Below are positions 34,808 through 46,940 of a stretch of DNA of 64,000 nucleotides, one piece after another. How positions within the stretch are numbered: the stretch's first letter is position 1; each line of letters opens with the position of its first letter. Source of the stretch: Sequoia sempervirens (Eukaryota; Streptophyta; Pinopsida; Cupressales; Cupressaceae); the NCBI GenBank assembly GCA_007258455.2, contig VDFB02193867.1, positions 525,698,189 through 525,762,188 of the forward strand, written 5' to 3'. The position numbers and the translations under genes were made by a program. The notes below the pieces were generated by a model. It saw only the letters and a program-made list of their open reading frames with translations. It was not told the origin of the DNA and ran no database searches.

Positions 34808-36480
34808 ATGGCTTCCCACGATAGTACTTTTGTTATGGACCTTGGATCTCAAGAGCTCCTACTCCTAGTATGGAAAATGGTGCATTATGAATTGATCATA
34901 CCACTTCCATACCTTCACCCTTCCATCTAATGAAGGTTGACACCCAAAAAAAATCTCTTCCTCAAGACAAGGTCATTAGTCTTCATGAAGAATTTACACA
35001 TTTACAACAAGACTTGACACTTGAAACCATTTCCCAAACTGCCATACCTACTATTGATAATCTTCATTTCTTGAATGAAAGTGATGAAGGCTTTCAAGTG
35101 ATGAAGAAAAATGTTGAGATTTACAATAAACCTACCTCTTCCAATACCCAATCCATAAATATTCATGTAAGCCAAGGAGGACCTTTCATTCCCCCACCTT
35201 CAACCATAGCATCTATACCAACTTATACCAATCCGCAAGTCACTAGAACTATGCAACAGGTTAGTTATATGGCTCCTTCCTTTACAATTCCAAGTAACAT
35301 TCCTACCTCTCTTGTGGAATCGCAAGTCCCTTCCACCACCTTCACACCCCTTAGTATTCCTTTGACTTCACCTAACATCCCTTACACTCCATCACCATTT
35401 TCTCTTCCATCTCAATCTACATACCCCAATCTTGTTATTACACAACTCATTACTACCATTTCTTCCATCCAACATCAACTTTCCAACATTAGCCAAGGTC
35501 AATCCACTCCACCCACATATCATTTCTGTAGTAGTCCCTTATCCTAAGAAATATTATGTACCCCGATGCCACAAGGGATAAAAAATGCCTCAGTTTGAGA
35601 AATACAGAGGAAAAGCAGACCCTATCAATCATGTTAATGCTTACACAACTTATGTAGTGATTTTGTCCTTGATGAGAGACTCTCAGCCAAGATTTTTCCA
35701 AGAACCTTGAAAGATACTACATTAGAGTGGTTTTCCAACTTGCCTAATCATTTCATCCATTCCTTCAATGAACTTATGGGTGCTTTCATAAGTAACTTCC
35801 AATTTCACATGACACCTAAGAAAACAATGGTTGACCTCATGTGATGTAGACAAAACACAAATGACAAAATAATGGATTTTATCTCACAATACCAATCCTT
35901 ATATGCCCAAATTGATGTTAAGATTCCTAATGCACATTTACAAAATATGTTTATCAAAAACTTTCACACACATATTTAGGATAAGCTAACTATGATGAAA
36001 TTCCCTTTTTTTATGCATTTATGCACAACATTGTGTGAATATCATAACTCAGTTTCAAGTCATGATTCAAAATCCACTTCTCACCGAACTAACAAACTTG
36101 AACACAACAATAAAAAAAACAATAACAATCAAAACTTTCATAGAACAAATAGAGGCTTTTTATAGTTTAATCTGCCTCATCAACAACAACCACAACCAAC
36201 CCAACAAAATCAAAATAAAGTGGTAGTTGTTTAGGTAGTGGTTCCTTATCATTATGAGGACCCCAACAGACAATTTACTCCCATACTTGACACCCTCCAT
36301 AATTCAATGAACCAATTTCTTCAAAAATACATGCTCACTTTGCCACCTATTCAACCACTTGATCCAAATCAGCCATTACCACCTACATTCAAACCTAATG
36401 CTTATTGTCATTTTCATCACCAAAATGGACATGACACTGAACATTGCAAGCCTCCAAAACATTTAGTTTGAGACCTCGTT
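34808..36480 (+). pseudogene. O gag
   Basis: The probable start is ATG 34808 (MASHDSTFVMDLGSQE), followed by a frameshift into 34930-35547, a Thr/Pro/Ser-rich region. The capsid part (about 35690-36000) reads LKDTTLEWFSNLPNHFIHSF and NDKIMDFISQYQSLYAQIDV, the retrotransposon gag pattern with W-F-x2-L. A degenerate knuckle CHFHHQNGHDTEHC at 36406-36450 matches the Cys-His arrangement of Tat gag. Asn-rich and Pro/Gln-rich stretches precede the knuckle. Stops interrupt at several points. Confidence 0.8.
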
Positions 36481-36573
36481 GATTCAAGACATCTAACCAT
36501 TATGGATGATAATGATCAAGGTAATAAGTCCATTGCACCCCCTAACTAGAATTTACAAATCTTCACTAGTCCT

Positions 36574-37257
36574 ATGCCTAAACATACTACTTCATTTGTC
36601 AAGGCTAGTGAACCTTCCAAACCTGACGTAATGACTGTTGATAAAAATCATGAAAAACATGATAAAACAACAACTGTTACCCAAGATCATCCTATGGATA
36701 TACTTGTGGGTGCAATAGATGTTATCACTCGAAAGGGCCAAACCACTAAATCTCTTAATATCACTTTTTCTACTAAAGACATATTACAAAAAATTCCTGA
36801 TGGTCCTCTTTACATAGCTGGAAGAATCTATGATAAGCCCACTAATGGGATATTAATAGACCCCACTTGTTGTGAGAACATGATCAAAGAGGATTTTCTT
36901 GTATTACATGAGCTCTATCAAGATTATTATAATAAACTGACTCCATGGATCAAGACACATACTAGTTTCATATGCCCTACAATTGGATTGATCACACTCC
37001 CTTTACAAATAGGACCTAGAAATTTGGAGGTAAAATTTTCAATTATTCCACAATCTGACCAATTTCATTTGCAACTAGGCGACCCTTGGCTTCGCTCAAT
37101 GAAAGTAGTCTCATCAGTTGTTCACAAGTGCTTGAAGTTTCCACATGGAAATGAGGTATTCACCGTACACCATAGTGGCTTTAATCCTTTATCTTCCAAA
37201 GGTAATTTCTCATTAGAAGCCTTTTGGCTTGAACTGATGGAACCCATTACACCTTGA
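36574..37257 (+). CDS. O aspartic protease region
   Basis: An open frame of 227 codons. The N-terminal 50 residues are Lys/Asp/Thr-rich. MDILVGAIDVITRKGQTTKS opens the domain, GILIDPTCCENMI holds the catalytic Asp (DPT instead of DSG, at 36859), then CPTIGLITLPLQIGPRNLEV and LQLGDPWLRSMKVVSS, which match the Tat-lineage protease flap and ILGRPWLH-type block. It is the longest uninterrupted frame in O. It would process Gag, possibly with its own extension. Confidence 0.75.
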   Translation: MPKHTTSFVKASEPSKPDVMTVDKNHEKHDKTTTVTQDHPMDILVGAIDVITRKGQTTKSLNITFSTKDILQKIPDGPLYIAGRIYDKPTNGILIDPTCCENMIKEDFLVLHELYQDYYNKLTPWIKTHTSFICPTIGLITLPLQIGPRNLEVKFSIIPQSDQFHLQLGDPWLRSMKVVSSVVHKCLKFPHGNEVFTVHHSGFNPLSSKGNFSLEAFWLELMEPITP

Positions 37258-38107
37258 AAGAACTTATTTTTCATAGCATATAAAAAGTTCAAAGCCAAGA
37301 AAATAACTGAATTATCTCTTTGTGGCATGTCCCCATCCACTTCCACACCTCTCATCATAGATGAAACCATGCTTCAACCTAAATTAGACATTGAGCAAGC
37401 CGTACAACCTTCTGAACAACCAACCTTAGATGTTTCTCTGCCATCATCTAAATGACCAAGAGAAATTGAAACTAATCAATCATACCTCCTCATGTTAAAC
37501 AAGTTTACAAAGAAAAAGAGAAAATGGTTAACCCGTCTTCTTCGACTTCTTCTATTCTTCCTTCTTTGGAGTAGAAGAATGTATGTTGACCCAATCTGCT
37601 CTTACAACTTAACAACTCCAAAATCACATTAACATAAATCGTGCTGCTAGGGAACATTGGCGGCATCGTCATCTCCTTGCCTGTCAATCTAGCATAGAAG
37701 GAAACAATGACAATCTACCTCCACCTTTGACAGAAGCAATAGATGACCACCCTACCTCTCCTAACCCACCACCTTATAATCCAATCCAACCTTCAAAGCA
37801 ACTTGAACCAATCCAACATCCAAAACTATTATTACATCCATATTTAGAAATCACCCTTCATCCTCCCATTGTCATCAATCTTGATGATGATGACGATGTG
37901 GAGATTGTAAAAATCGATGATGAAATTCACAATAATTTAAATTATTTATTCTCATCCACAATGAGCTTAAAATATAAATCCTTTTCATCAAGTGAAGAAC
38001 TTGGTACAATTCCTAGTTCAACACTTACAATTCTTCCTTTGGAAAATCAACCACCCTCACATTATACTGAACATGATTGGAAGGTAGATGACTTGTTAGA
38101 TGGTTGA
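37258..38107 (+). pseudogene. O C-terminal extension (in place of RT and integrase)
   Basis: After protease, coding-like text continues with frame changes: DETMLQPKLDIEQAVQPSEQ, then a Lys/Ser-rich part, then an open frame 37727-38107. That last part is proline-rich (HPTSPNPPPYNPIQPSKQ) and has an acidic run NLDDDDDVEIVKIDDE, whose VEIV core with flanking acids looks like a SUMO-interacting motif. It ends at a stop at 38105-38107. RT, RNase H and integrase are absent, with no trace of them. Function unknown. Confidence 0.45.
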
Positions 38108-38254
38108 CTTGCATTCACCTTGCTAAGGATTTTTCTTGTTTCTTTTATTTCATGTGTGTATTTTGTTCCCCCGTGAAGTCTGTTTGATGTTCCATCTCTT
38201 TGTAAACTTCTTCTATTTGTACCTATATTCTTCTAATCATCATTCCTTATCTTG

Positions 38255-38990
38255 TTGTCTTTAATTTTGTTTTGTGTTCTCCGTTTGGGGATGACACAAA
38301 CCGTAGAGATGCCCCATGTCTCTTCCATGTTGACCCAAAAGGTCTTTGTCTTTTGTTTTGTTTTGTGTTTTCCATTTGGGGATGATGCAAAGTGTAGAGA
38401 TGCCCTATGTCTCTTCTATGTTGACCCAAAAGGTTTTTCTCTTTTCTTTTGTTTTATGTTTTCTATTTGGGGATGATGTAAAGCATAGAGATGCCCTATG
38501 TCTCTTCCATTTTGACCCAAAATGTATTTGTCTATTCTTTTGTTTTGTGTTTTTCATTTGGGGATGACGCAAATCATAGAGATGCCCTATGTCTCTTCCA
38601 TATTGACCCAAAAGGTCTTTATCTTTTCTTTTCTTTTGTGTTTTTTGTTTAGGGATGACACAAAGCGTAGAGATGCCCTATGTCTCTTCCATCTTGACCC
38701 AAAAGGTATTTGTCTTTTTTTTTTTTTTGTGTTTTCTATTTGGGGATGACACAAAGCATAGAGATGCACCATGTCTCTTCCATGTTGACCCAAAACGTCC
38801 TTGTCTTCTTCTTTTGTTTTGTGTTTTCCTTTTGGGGATGATGAAAAGCATTGAGACCGAAATGTCTCCTTCATGTTGACTCAAAAGATTTTTCCTTTTC
38901 CTTTTCTTTTCGCTTGTGTTTTCCTTTTGGGGATGATGCAAAGTGTTGAGACTACAATGTCTCTTCCATGTTGACTCAAAACATACTTTT
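38255..38990 (+). repeat. 91 bp tandem array in O 3' region (about 8 units)
   Basis: Successive GAGATGCCC marks lie at intervals of 91, 91, 91, 91, 91, 92 and 95 bp. Each unit has TTTGGGGATGA, GTAGAGATGCCCTATGTCTC, and TTGACCCAAAA, then a T-rich run. The GAGA(C)...(G)TCTC pair can fold into a small hairpin; the last two units keep it as GAGAC/GTCTC although the loop differs. Tandem repeats before the 3' LTR are common in Tat/Ogre-type elements. Confidence 0.9.
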
Positions 38991-39230
38991 TTTTTTTTTT
39001 TCACTCTCTTTGTGTCATTCTTCTAGTTCAATGTGTATTTGAGGAATGATGATAGTTTTGAGCTCTTTCATAAAAAAATTGTAGCAACAAACATACTAAC
39101 CCCAAATCCATAGATCCCTTATGTGGTTGGTGTTCTTTCTTACTTGGGGGCCAACTCCCTTTCTTTTCCTTTCATTTTCCTTGACATAACAGAGCCTAAA
39201 TTTGAAACATAGGACTTGGCATAGAGCTTT
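38991..39230 (+). other. O 3' untranslated region, first part
   Basis: No coding signal. It runs to the GCTTT target site of element A and continues at 45532. A G-rich CTTGGGGGCC at about 39142 lies within it. Confidence 0.5.
39226..39230. repeat. TSD of element A, left
   Basis: GCTTT, identical to 45527-45531. Confidence 0.9.
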
Positions 39231-40058
39231 TGGTGCAACCACAATAGGAGATTCCTCAAGGAGAACAATCTAAACCATGCAACAAGAGTAACACAATGAA
39301 AGAAACACTGAATATGGAGGAAAATGAAGATTATAACATTCTCATTAAAATAATTCCCTATTACATTCAGCCAGAAACATCTAGGCTTACAAATTCGGCA
39401 CTTAGGCCTAATCATAAATGCAACAATCTAAACATGCTCTTATATGCGAGCTGAGCTCTTACAATTCAGATCAGTCTTAATCCACTTAATCAACTACTAA
39501 CTCTTCTACTAAATATTCTTCTTATTCTAATGATCGATTACAAGCTTTATACTACATTCGCAATTCTGGAAAACATCCACATCGATGAAAGATCATTACA
39601 TTTCCTAATGAAAGAAAATATAACAGGCGGATGAACAAGTCGGCCTCAAATTTTAATTTCTCTTCAACAGGTGTATAAGATGAAGTGTGGACCTATAATG
39701 AAGGTCGGGGACACTCCAAGGAACAATTAAAATCACACTGTTAAGATCCGCAAGTCACGGGAACAATCCACGAACAATCAGATTAGCCCCTAGGCTTGAA
39801 ACTATTCTGGTGTTGGTTCAAGAGTCTGTCAAGAATTCTAGAATCAATAACTTGCCGAAAAATGATCCAATCACACTCAAATCTTGGAACAAGGAAAATG
39901 AACATGTAGATGATGTACTCCAAAATCCACAAGGTCTAGTGAGAAAAGATGATGAATCCACCAACATGAACTGGGAGAGAACAAAATAAGAACAAAACTG
40001 AAAGAAAATATTTTCGGTTGATGCAAGATTGCCAAGAACCAAGGATGCTCATGCATCA
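39231..40058 (-). repeat. A 3' LTR (left copy)
   Basis: Plus-strand ends TGGTGCAACC and CATGCATCA. Partner of 44700-45526. The pol stop codon (40089-40091) is only about 30 bp from it. Confidence 0.92.
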
Positions 40059-40091
40059 AACATTCGGGGTTAATGAAAAGTGAGTCCCTCA

Positions 40092-40300
40092 CTTTGCAGG
40101 GGCTAAAGGAAAACCAAGAAAATCTACCTCAGCCTGATAAATCCATGAAGAATCATCCATTGGTCTACCCTTCCACTTCATAAGATATTCTCTGTACTAT
40201 CTTCCACGAGTCTTTCTCCCATCTTTGATATCAAGAATCTCCTCAATCTGATATGAATTATGTTTAGGAAACTGGTTCTTCAATTCCACTCTACTTTCCT
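40092..40300 (-). pseudogene. A chromodomain
   Basis: The minus strand reads IEEILDIKDGRKTRGR, then YREYLMKWKGRPMDDSSWI and AEVDFLGFPLAPAK before the stop. The aromatic and WKG blocks are those of a chromodomain. Between GR and YREYL a Trp codon is a stop. It lies at the very C-terminus of pol, as in chromoviruses. Such domains bind histone marks and guide integration. Confidence 0.85.
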
Positions 40301-41360
40301 AACTGAATCCTACTTCATAATACTAATGTATGTCTGCAATGTTGAATATAGGCGATATTCCCATGCCATCTAGTAACTCCACTTCAAATGCATTTCTTGA
40401 ATCAAACTTCTTCAAGATCCTATAAGGTCCAAACTTTCTCATCTTCAGCTTGTTGTATTTCCCAATTGTAAATCTTTCCTTCCTCAAATATACCATCACT
40501 TCATCTCCAAATTTGAATTCCTTATGTCTCCTCTTTTCATATGTCTTCTCCTTATATTTCCAATTCATTTCTTCCAATTGTTGTTTCACTTGAGTATGTA
40601 CTTTCTTCATGCATTCTGTAAATTCTTCTGCTTATGCACTCCTTTTATCATCCATACTGATGTCTCTTAACTCTGATATACCTCTAGGGTGAACTCCTGT
40701 AACAACATCAAAAAGAATCTTTCTTGTACTCCTGTTCACTAAATTATTGCATGCAAAATCTACTTATGCAAAGACTAAATCCCAACTCTCGGTCTTCTCT
40801 CCAACCAAACATCTTAGCAAATTTCCCAAAATCCTATTCACTACTTCTATCTATCCATCATTCTATGGGTGAAATGTAGAATTGAACTTCAAATCTGTCT
40901 TCAACTTCTTCCAAAGTGTCCTCCAAAAGTATCCAACAAACTTCACATCTCTATCTAAAACAATACTCCTAGTCAATCCATGCAATCTAACCACTTCTTT
41001 GAAAAATAAGTTTGCTACATGTATTGCATTTGTTTTCTTCCTACAAGGTATAAAATGTGCCATCTTAGAAAATATGTTTACTACCACAAATACATAATCA
41101 TTACCTTTTTGTGTATTCAGTAATCCAAGTATGAAATCCATTTTTATATCCTCCCAAGGTCTTTCCAAAACTGTCAAAGGCTTATGCAATCCAACATCCT
41201 AACTACTTCCCTTTGCAACTTGACAAACTCTACAATTCTGCACAAATATCCTAACATCCTTATGAATCTAGGGCCAAAAGTAATTCTTACTCACCAATGC
41301 TATTGTCTTATCAATTCCAAAATGTCCTCACATTCCTCCACTATGCTTCTCCTTTAGTAA
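40301..41360 (-). pseudogene. A integrase
   Basis: Zinc-binding part: GHFGIDKTIALVSKNYFWP then FVQNCRVCQVAKGS. Core: IKMDFILGLLNTQKGNDYVF (first Asp), RSIVLDRDVKFVGYFWRTLW (second Asp), then FHP and, after a stop, EVVNR with the Glu. The C-terminal part 40323-40610 has [16 protein letters not shown] and [20 protein letters not shown], the GPY/F module. Several CAG/CAA codons are now stops. Confidence 0.88.
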
Positions 41361-41499
41361 GTTATACCCCTCATTGAACTCCGGGGTATACACAACTAAT
41401 TAACTCTAAAAAACATATCCTCCTAAATGAAATAATCCAACCATTGGCTTCTATCCTCCAAAACAAGTTCTCTACAAGCTCTCCAAGGTTCTGCAAGAT

Positions 41500-41968
41500 T
41501 TGAGTCTTCCTCATACAAGTTCCTCAACTCATCAAAGCCTAATACCTCCATTCTCATCTCTATCAGTAATTTTTTTCTCCTACTCAAAGCATCAACAACT
41601 CTATTTGACTATCCACTCCTATGCTTTAGAACAAAAATGTAACTCTACAAGAATTCTACCCATCTCATGTGTTTCTGATTCAACCTCCCCTGACTGTTCA
41701 AATATTGCAATGCTTGATGATCTGTATACAACACAAACTCTTTAGGAAACAAGTAATGTCTCCACTTCTTTAAGGCTTGAATTATAGCATAAAATTCTTG
41801 ATCATACACAAAATATCTTCTCCTAGAATCATTCAACTTCTCACTGAAATAAGCTACAAGTCTTCCTTCTTGACTCAACACTCCTCCAATTGAATTTCTA
41901 CTTGCATCACAGTCTACTTGAAATACCTTATTGAAATCTGGTAAAGCCAACACAGGTTTCTCAGTCAC
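41500..41968 (-). pseudogene. A RNase H
   Basis: It reads [20 protein letters not shown] (first Asp), [20 protein letters not shown] then [20 protein letters not shown] (Glu) and [20 protein letters not shown] (Asp). The gypsy RNase H set is complete. The frame remains open over 108 codons, then breaks. Confidence 0.88.
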
Positions 41969-42043
41969 CTTCTACTTTAACAACTCAAAACTTTGATCTA
42001 CTCCAAATTTCCATCTAAAATCCTTCCTATCTCCTCTCATTGT

Positions 42044-43103
42044 TTATGTCATAGGACTACAAATAGAACTGAAATTCCTAATGAAATTTTGGTAGAAACT
42101 AGCCAATCCATAAAAAGATCTTACCTCTCCAATGCTATCAGGTGTAGGCCACTCAACAATAGATCTTACCTTCTCAAGATCCATCTTCAATCCTTCCACA
42201 GATATCACAAATCCCATATATACCAATTCTTCCTTCTTGAAACTACACTTCTTAATGTTTATCAGCAACTACTCTTCTCTCAACCTCTGCAAAACTTGTT
42301 TGATATGCAACAAATTTTCTTCTCTACTCTTACTAATTAAGTACGATGTCATCCAAGTACACAATCACAAGCTTACCCAATAATTTCTTCAATACCTCGT
42401 TCATCAATCACATGAAAGTACTTGGTGCATTTTTCAATCCAAAAGGCATCACCAACCACTCATACAATCCTTCATTTTTCTTAAATGTTTTTTTCCACTC
42501 ATCTCCTTCTCTGATTCTGATCTGATGAGATCTGCTCTTTAAGTCTATCTTTTTAATGTATCTAGCCCCACTCAAACAATCCATAATGTCATTCATCTGG
42601 GGTAGAGGAAATCTATACTTCACTGTGATCTTATTTATGGCTCTTGAATCTATACACATTCTCCATTCTCCATCCTTCTTAGGTGCTAGCACAACTGGTA
42701 CTCCACATGGACTTAAGCTTTCTTTGATCAAACCCTTCTTCGACAATTCTTGCACTTGTCTATTCAACTCCTCATTTTCTACATGTTTCATCCAATGTGC
42801 TACTTTATTAGGAAAACTAGCTCTAGGAATTAGATCCATGCAATGACTAATACTCCTCATATGTGGTAATCCATCAGCTACATTATATGAAATGGTCTTG
42901 TCATATTTAGTCAACAACTCCTTTATCTCTTCTAGGTGTCCTATATGCTTCAAATATTCATCCTTCCTTAGAACTAAGGCATAACACACATTCTCATGTA
43001 TCAATCCATCAAGGAATCTTCTGCCATCAACCAGAAAAACCCTAACATTTGTACAAACTTCAACTGTAGGAACATCTTCCAATGGTAACAAAATCTGCTT
43101 CAT
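42044..43103 (-). pseudogene. A reverse transcriptase, YLDD intact
   Basis: An open frame of 231 codons (42408-43103) includes LPHMRSISHCMDLIPRASFP, CGVPVVLAPKKDGEWRMCID, FPLPQMNDIMDCLSGARYIK and [17 protein letters not shown]. Past a stop the minus strand reads GKLVIVYLDDIVL at 42345-42370, the intact catalytic box. After a frameshift, 42044-42268 reads KCSFKKEELVYMGFVIS and SIVEWPTPDSIGEVRSFYGL. RT copies element RNA to DNA. B lacks the YLDD segment. Confidence 0.9.
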
Positions 43104-43163
43104 CCCATTAGCAACAATAGTATATATATTCTTCTTTCCATCAAGAATAGCCTATCTATCATA

Positions 43164-43400
43164 CTACCAAGGCCTTCCCAACAAAATATGACATATATCC
43201 ATAGGTATGATATCACACAAAAATTCATCCTGGTAATTTCCTATTTTCAACTTCACCAAACATTGTTCACTTACCAGAATCTGATAGGGATTCAGGTGCT
43301 TCAATCTTTCCAACTTTAATTTAGTCACCATCTCTTCAAAAACCAGGTTCTTAGAACTTCCACTATCAACTATCACCTTGCAGCATTTACCAGCTACCTT
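43164..43400 (-). pseudogene. A protease
   Basis: It reads KMIVDSGSSKNLVFEEMVTK with the catalytic DSG, then NPYQI and CLVKLKIGNYQDEFLCDIIP and MDICHILLGRPW. The gypsy protease is complete in this frame. A stop follows GRPW, before the RT. Confidence 0.88.
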
Positions 43401-44573
43401 GCATCACATCTGGAACAAATTCTTTCTCTGCAATGGTTCTTGCTCCATCTCACTTTGACATAATACTCTCCTATTCACCAATACTTTTCCATCTTCCAGT
43501 TTATTAAATGATCCAGCATGCTCTTCTTCGAGAAAGGATATTATCCTATTATTCTTTGTCTTTCTACTTGTCTCTCCCTGATTACATTCAAATGCTTTAT
43601 GTCCTTCACCAAATTTATAACAGGTTCCTCTAAATACCCTTTTCTCCTATCCTCTATCATCTTTTCTATATCCTTCATTCTAGTAACCACCATATCCTCC
43701 TATTTTGTAATATTTTCCATCACCTCTATGATATGCATTACCATTCTTAGTAACCTCCTTATCCTTATTCTGATCTAGAAAATATCCTCTTCCTCCTCTA
43801 GCAAAATTTCTTCCTCTCTATCTCTGCTCATGTCTCTTATTCATCTTCTCTTCTACTTTTAGGGCACACTGGTATGCTTCTTCCACATTCTGCAACTTAA
43901 TCAAACTATTTTCATCTTGTATAGACGACCTCAAACCATTCACATATCTGGCTACTTGCTCAATTTCCTCCTTCAAATGTCCATATCTGATGTTGAACTT
44001 ATAGAACTCCCCAGTATACTTTGTCACACTTGAATCTTTCTATTTCAGATTTTGAAACTTCTTGAACAAATGAATCTGATAGTCAATAGGCATAAACTTT
44101 ATCTTCAACTTACTCACCATCCAATCCCAATATTTTATCTTTTCTTTTCCTATCTATCTACAAATGTTCCCATTGAGGGGAGCATGTCCTCTCAACTTCA
44201 TACAAGAAAATTTTACCTTCTTTTCTTTAGTAGTACCTTCAAATTCAAAATAATTTTCAATCTCTATAATCCAATCAAGTAATTCTTTTGAATCCAACTT
44301 ACCAGGATAATCCGGTGGATTAAAATAGGGTTTTGTATTCACTCTATTTAGGGCTCTTATGAACCTCTCCTCTCCCTGATCTAGGCCAAGATGCTCTTCT
44401 CTTCCTTCTTGAACTTCTACCTCTTCATCACTCACATCATCAACTAGTCGACCTCTTCTCTAGGCTATTTCAACTACATCTAATCTGGCAACAATTCCTC
44501 TTAACATCTCCATCAAAGCTTGGTCTGCATTTCCACAGGCTCCATTTCCTCTAACATTTCTTCTTCTTGCCAT
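43401..44573 (-). pseudogene. A gag
   Basis: Start ATG at 44571-44573 (MARRRNVRGNGACGNADQAL). The acidic segment SDEEVEVQEGREE leads to NTKPYFNPPDYPGKLDSKEL and IIEIENYFEFEGTTKEKKVK, standard gag text. Frame 43818-44027 has EEIEQVARYVNGLRSSIQDE. The zinc knuckle near 43620 reads CYKFGEGHKAFEC: the second Cys is Phe. In B the first Cys of the same knuckle is Tyr. One stop lies at RR after EIA. Confidence 0.85.
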
Positions 44574-44680
44574 CTTTACAAAAGTCCTTTGCAAGTGCAG
44601 GTCGGATCTTCAATCCGCCACCCCGTGCAACAAATTGTCAATAGGACTCCATGAATTTTGTCGATATCACATGGATTGAA

Positions 44681-44697
44681 TCTCAATCTGATACCAA
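44681..44697 (-). promoter_or_regulatory. A primer binding site
   Basis: The minus strand reads TTGGTATCAGATTGAG two bases after the LTR end. The first ten bases of TGGTATCAGAGC are kept. Confidence 0.85.
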
Positions 44698-44699
44698 TT

Positions 44700-45526
44700 T
44701 GGCACAGCCAAGGTAGGAGGGTCCTCAAGGAGAACAATCTGGACTATGCAGCAAGAGTAAAACAATGAAATCAACACCAAATATGGAGGAAAATGAAGAT
44801 TATAAAATTCTCATTAAAATAAATCTCAATTACATTCAGCTAAAAACATTCGGGCTTACAGATTCAACTCTCAGGCCTGATCAAATATGCAAAAATCTAA
44901 CATGCTCCTATATGCGAGCTAAGCTCTTACAATTTAGGTCAATCTTAATCCACTTAATCAACTACTACCTCTTATACCAAATATTATTCTTATTCTAATG
45001 ATCAATTACAAGCTTTATACTATATCTACTATTCTGGAAAACATCCACGTCAGCCAAAGATCATTACATTTTCTAATGAAAGAAAATATAACGAGTGCAT
45101 GAAAAAGTCAGCCTCAAATTTGAATTTATCTTCAACAGGTGTGTAAGACGAAGTGTGGAACTATAATGAAGGTTGGGGATTTTCCAAGGAACAATTAAAA
45201 TCACATCGTTAAGATTGACAAGTCATGGGAGTGATCCATGAATGATCAGATTAGCTGCTAGGCTTGAAACTATTTAGGTGTTAGTATAAGAAACTGTCAA
45301 GAATTCCATAATTGATAACTTGTTGAAAAATGATCCAATCACGATCATATTTTGGAACAATGAAAATGAACATGTAGACGGTATACTCCAAGATCCACAA
45401 GGTCTAGTAAGCAAAGATGATGAATCCGCCAACATGAACTGAGAAAGAACAAAATAAGAACAAAACTAAAAGAAAATATTTTTTGTTGATGCGAGATTGC
45501 CAAGAACCAAGAATGCTCCTGCATCA
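44700..45526 (-). repeat. A 5' LTR (right copy)
   Basis: Plus-strand ends TGGCACAGCC and CCTGCATCA. In minus orientation it begins TGATGCAGGAGCATTC, matching the start of the B LTR. A TATAAAG box (minus, about 45011-45017) is shared with B. Confidence 0.92.
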
Positions 45527-45531
45527 GCTTT
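45527..45531. repeat. TSD of element A, right
   Basis: GCTTT, identical to 39226-39230. Confidence 0.9.
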
Positions 45532-46506
45532 CCAAGTTGGCTCTTGTGTCTTGTTTTCTTTTTTCTTTTTCTTTTCTTCTCTACTTTCAAGTAATTGCTC
45601 ACAAAACAATGTGTAGCAATTCCTTTAAAGTGGGGGGCATACATTACCATAATTCATTTGCATTCTTGGTTCCTAGTGTAGCCTTGTCATTTCTGTGATG
45701 CATTTGTTACTTTGTGGATGACATTAGGTGTGATGTCCTTCATAAGTGTGATATATCTTAGCATCTTGTGTTCCTCTTGGTGGTTTGATGTGATGCACTG
45801 TATCTCCTAAGTTGTGAATATATTATTCTTTGATTGTTCCTCTCTTAGAGACATTAGACACAATGTTCCCTAAGTGATTGACCTTGCATAAACATTACAA
45901 GACTCCTTTGAACATCTTTTACGTTTTTCATTTTTCCACCTTGCATAAAACACAATTTCCATGATTATGGTACCTTTTTTCTTTTTGTTCATAAGAATTT
46001 ATCTTTGTGGTGCCTTGTTAAAGTTATCAACAAGCATAACTTTAACATGGTTGAGTGGGAAGCCCACCTAGCGGTATGACTTTTCCCATAGCCACTTTTG
46101 TGTTTTTGTGAGTGCATACAAACTAGCATATGTATCCTCACTTTCTAGGCCTTCTCACCCCATGGAAAACTAGTTTTGTTGCCCTAGAGTGAGTACATTT
46201 GGGCTTTCTCACCCAACAAATTGTCTTGTGTTCTGTTGACCCAGATTGAGTACATATTCTCTTTTAGCCTATATCTTATCCATGACTAGTTGGATTAGTG
46301 ATCAAAGCTTCATTCAATTCATTTCAAACACTTGTGTGCTCCTTTGTTCTTATGTTTTCTTTTTCCATGGGATTATCATCTTGGGGGCTTGATTGTTGGA
46401 TTCCATCTTGCTAACGTAAGTGCATTTGAACCCTCTTCTTGATGTTCATGGCTACTTTAGTCTGAGTTTGAAGCAGGTTCATCCTCTCACTAAAGTGGGA
46501 GATCAA
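45532..46506 (+). other. O 3' untranslated region, second part
   Basis: No coding signal. It contains AAAGTGGGGGGCA at about 45627-45639, a strong polypurine tract, and a second AAAGTGGGAGAT at 46492-46503 directly before the 3' LTR. Confidence 0.5.
46492..46503 (+). promoter_or_regulatory. O polypurine tract
   Basis: AAAGTGGGAGAT, three bases before the LTR start TGTGCCATAG. Confidence 0.55.
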
Positions 46507-46940
46507 TGTGCCATAGAAAATGGCCCCTTGTCATTTTCATGGCCTTTTAGGTCTTGTTTCATGGTATTTGAATTATTTTTCTTTGATTTTATGTTGCAAT
46601 ATGGCTTGAACATGAATATTTATGTACTAAAATTTAAATAATGATGTCTTGTGAAAGTGTTGTGAAGTGTTGTAAGACATTTCTGCATTCTTATAGAATT
46701 TATTCATTACAATTCACCTAAAAATCACCTTTTTACACATCATCAAGTCCTATTTTGAAGTGTTGTAAAGTCTTGTAATGATATTTCATGCTTTCCTAGG
46801 GACAACTTCACAATTTATCTCTTCTTATGACTTATTTGACCCCTTTATGCCCTCATATGCTTTAATTCCGTGTATTTTTGGATATTATCTTGACAAACAA
46901 CATTAAATGAAACTTAATTTCTAACACTTGCTTTTAGGTC
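46507..46940 (+). repeat. O 3' LTR, first part
   Basis: Collinear with 32672-33105. It ends with the AGGTC target site of B (46936-46940) and resumes at 53135. Confidence 0.88.
46936..46940. repeat. TSD of element B, left
   Basis: AGGTC, identical to 53130-53134. Confidence 0.92.

Larger units (their letters stand above)
39231..45526 (-). mobile_element. A: chromovirus (Ty3/gypsy with chromodomain)
   Basis: LTRs 39231-40058 and 44700-45526 flank minus-strand gag, protease, RT, RNase H, integrase and a C-terminal chromodomain. Primer site is initiator tRNA-Met type and the TSD is a perfect GCTTT. It lies in the 3' untranslated region of O, opposite in direction. B (46941-53129) is the same family, and the two align block by block. 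The chromodomain suggests insertion targeted to marked heterochromatin. Frameshifts and stops make it non-functional. Confidence 0.95.

Noticed and set aside
38252..39004. Several open frames on both strands across the 91 bp array
   Set aside because: They come from the tandem repeat itself: 91 is not a multiple of 3, so the same text opens in successive frames, giving artificial Phe/Leu-rich or basic proteins.
45627..45639. Strong polypurine tract AAAGTGGGGGGCA as the O LTR start
   Set aside because: Sequence after it has no match in the O 5' LTR and does not begin with TG; the tract at 46492-46503 directly precedes the matched LTR start.
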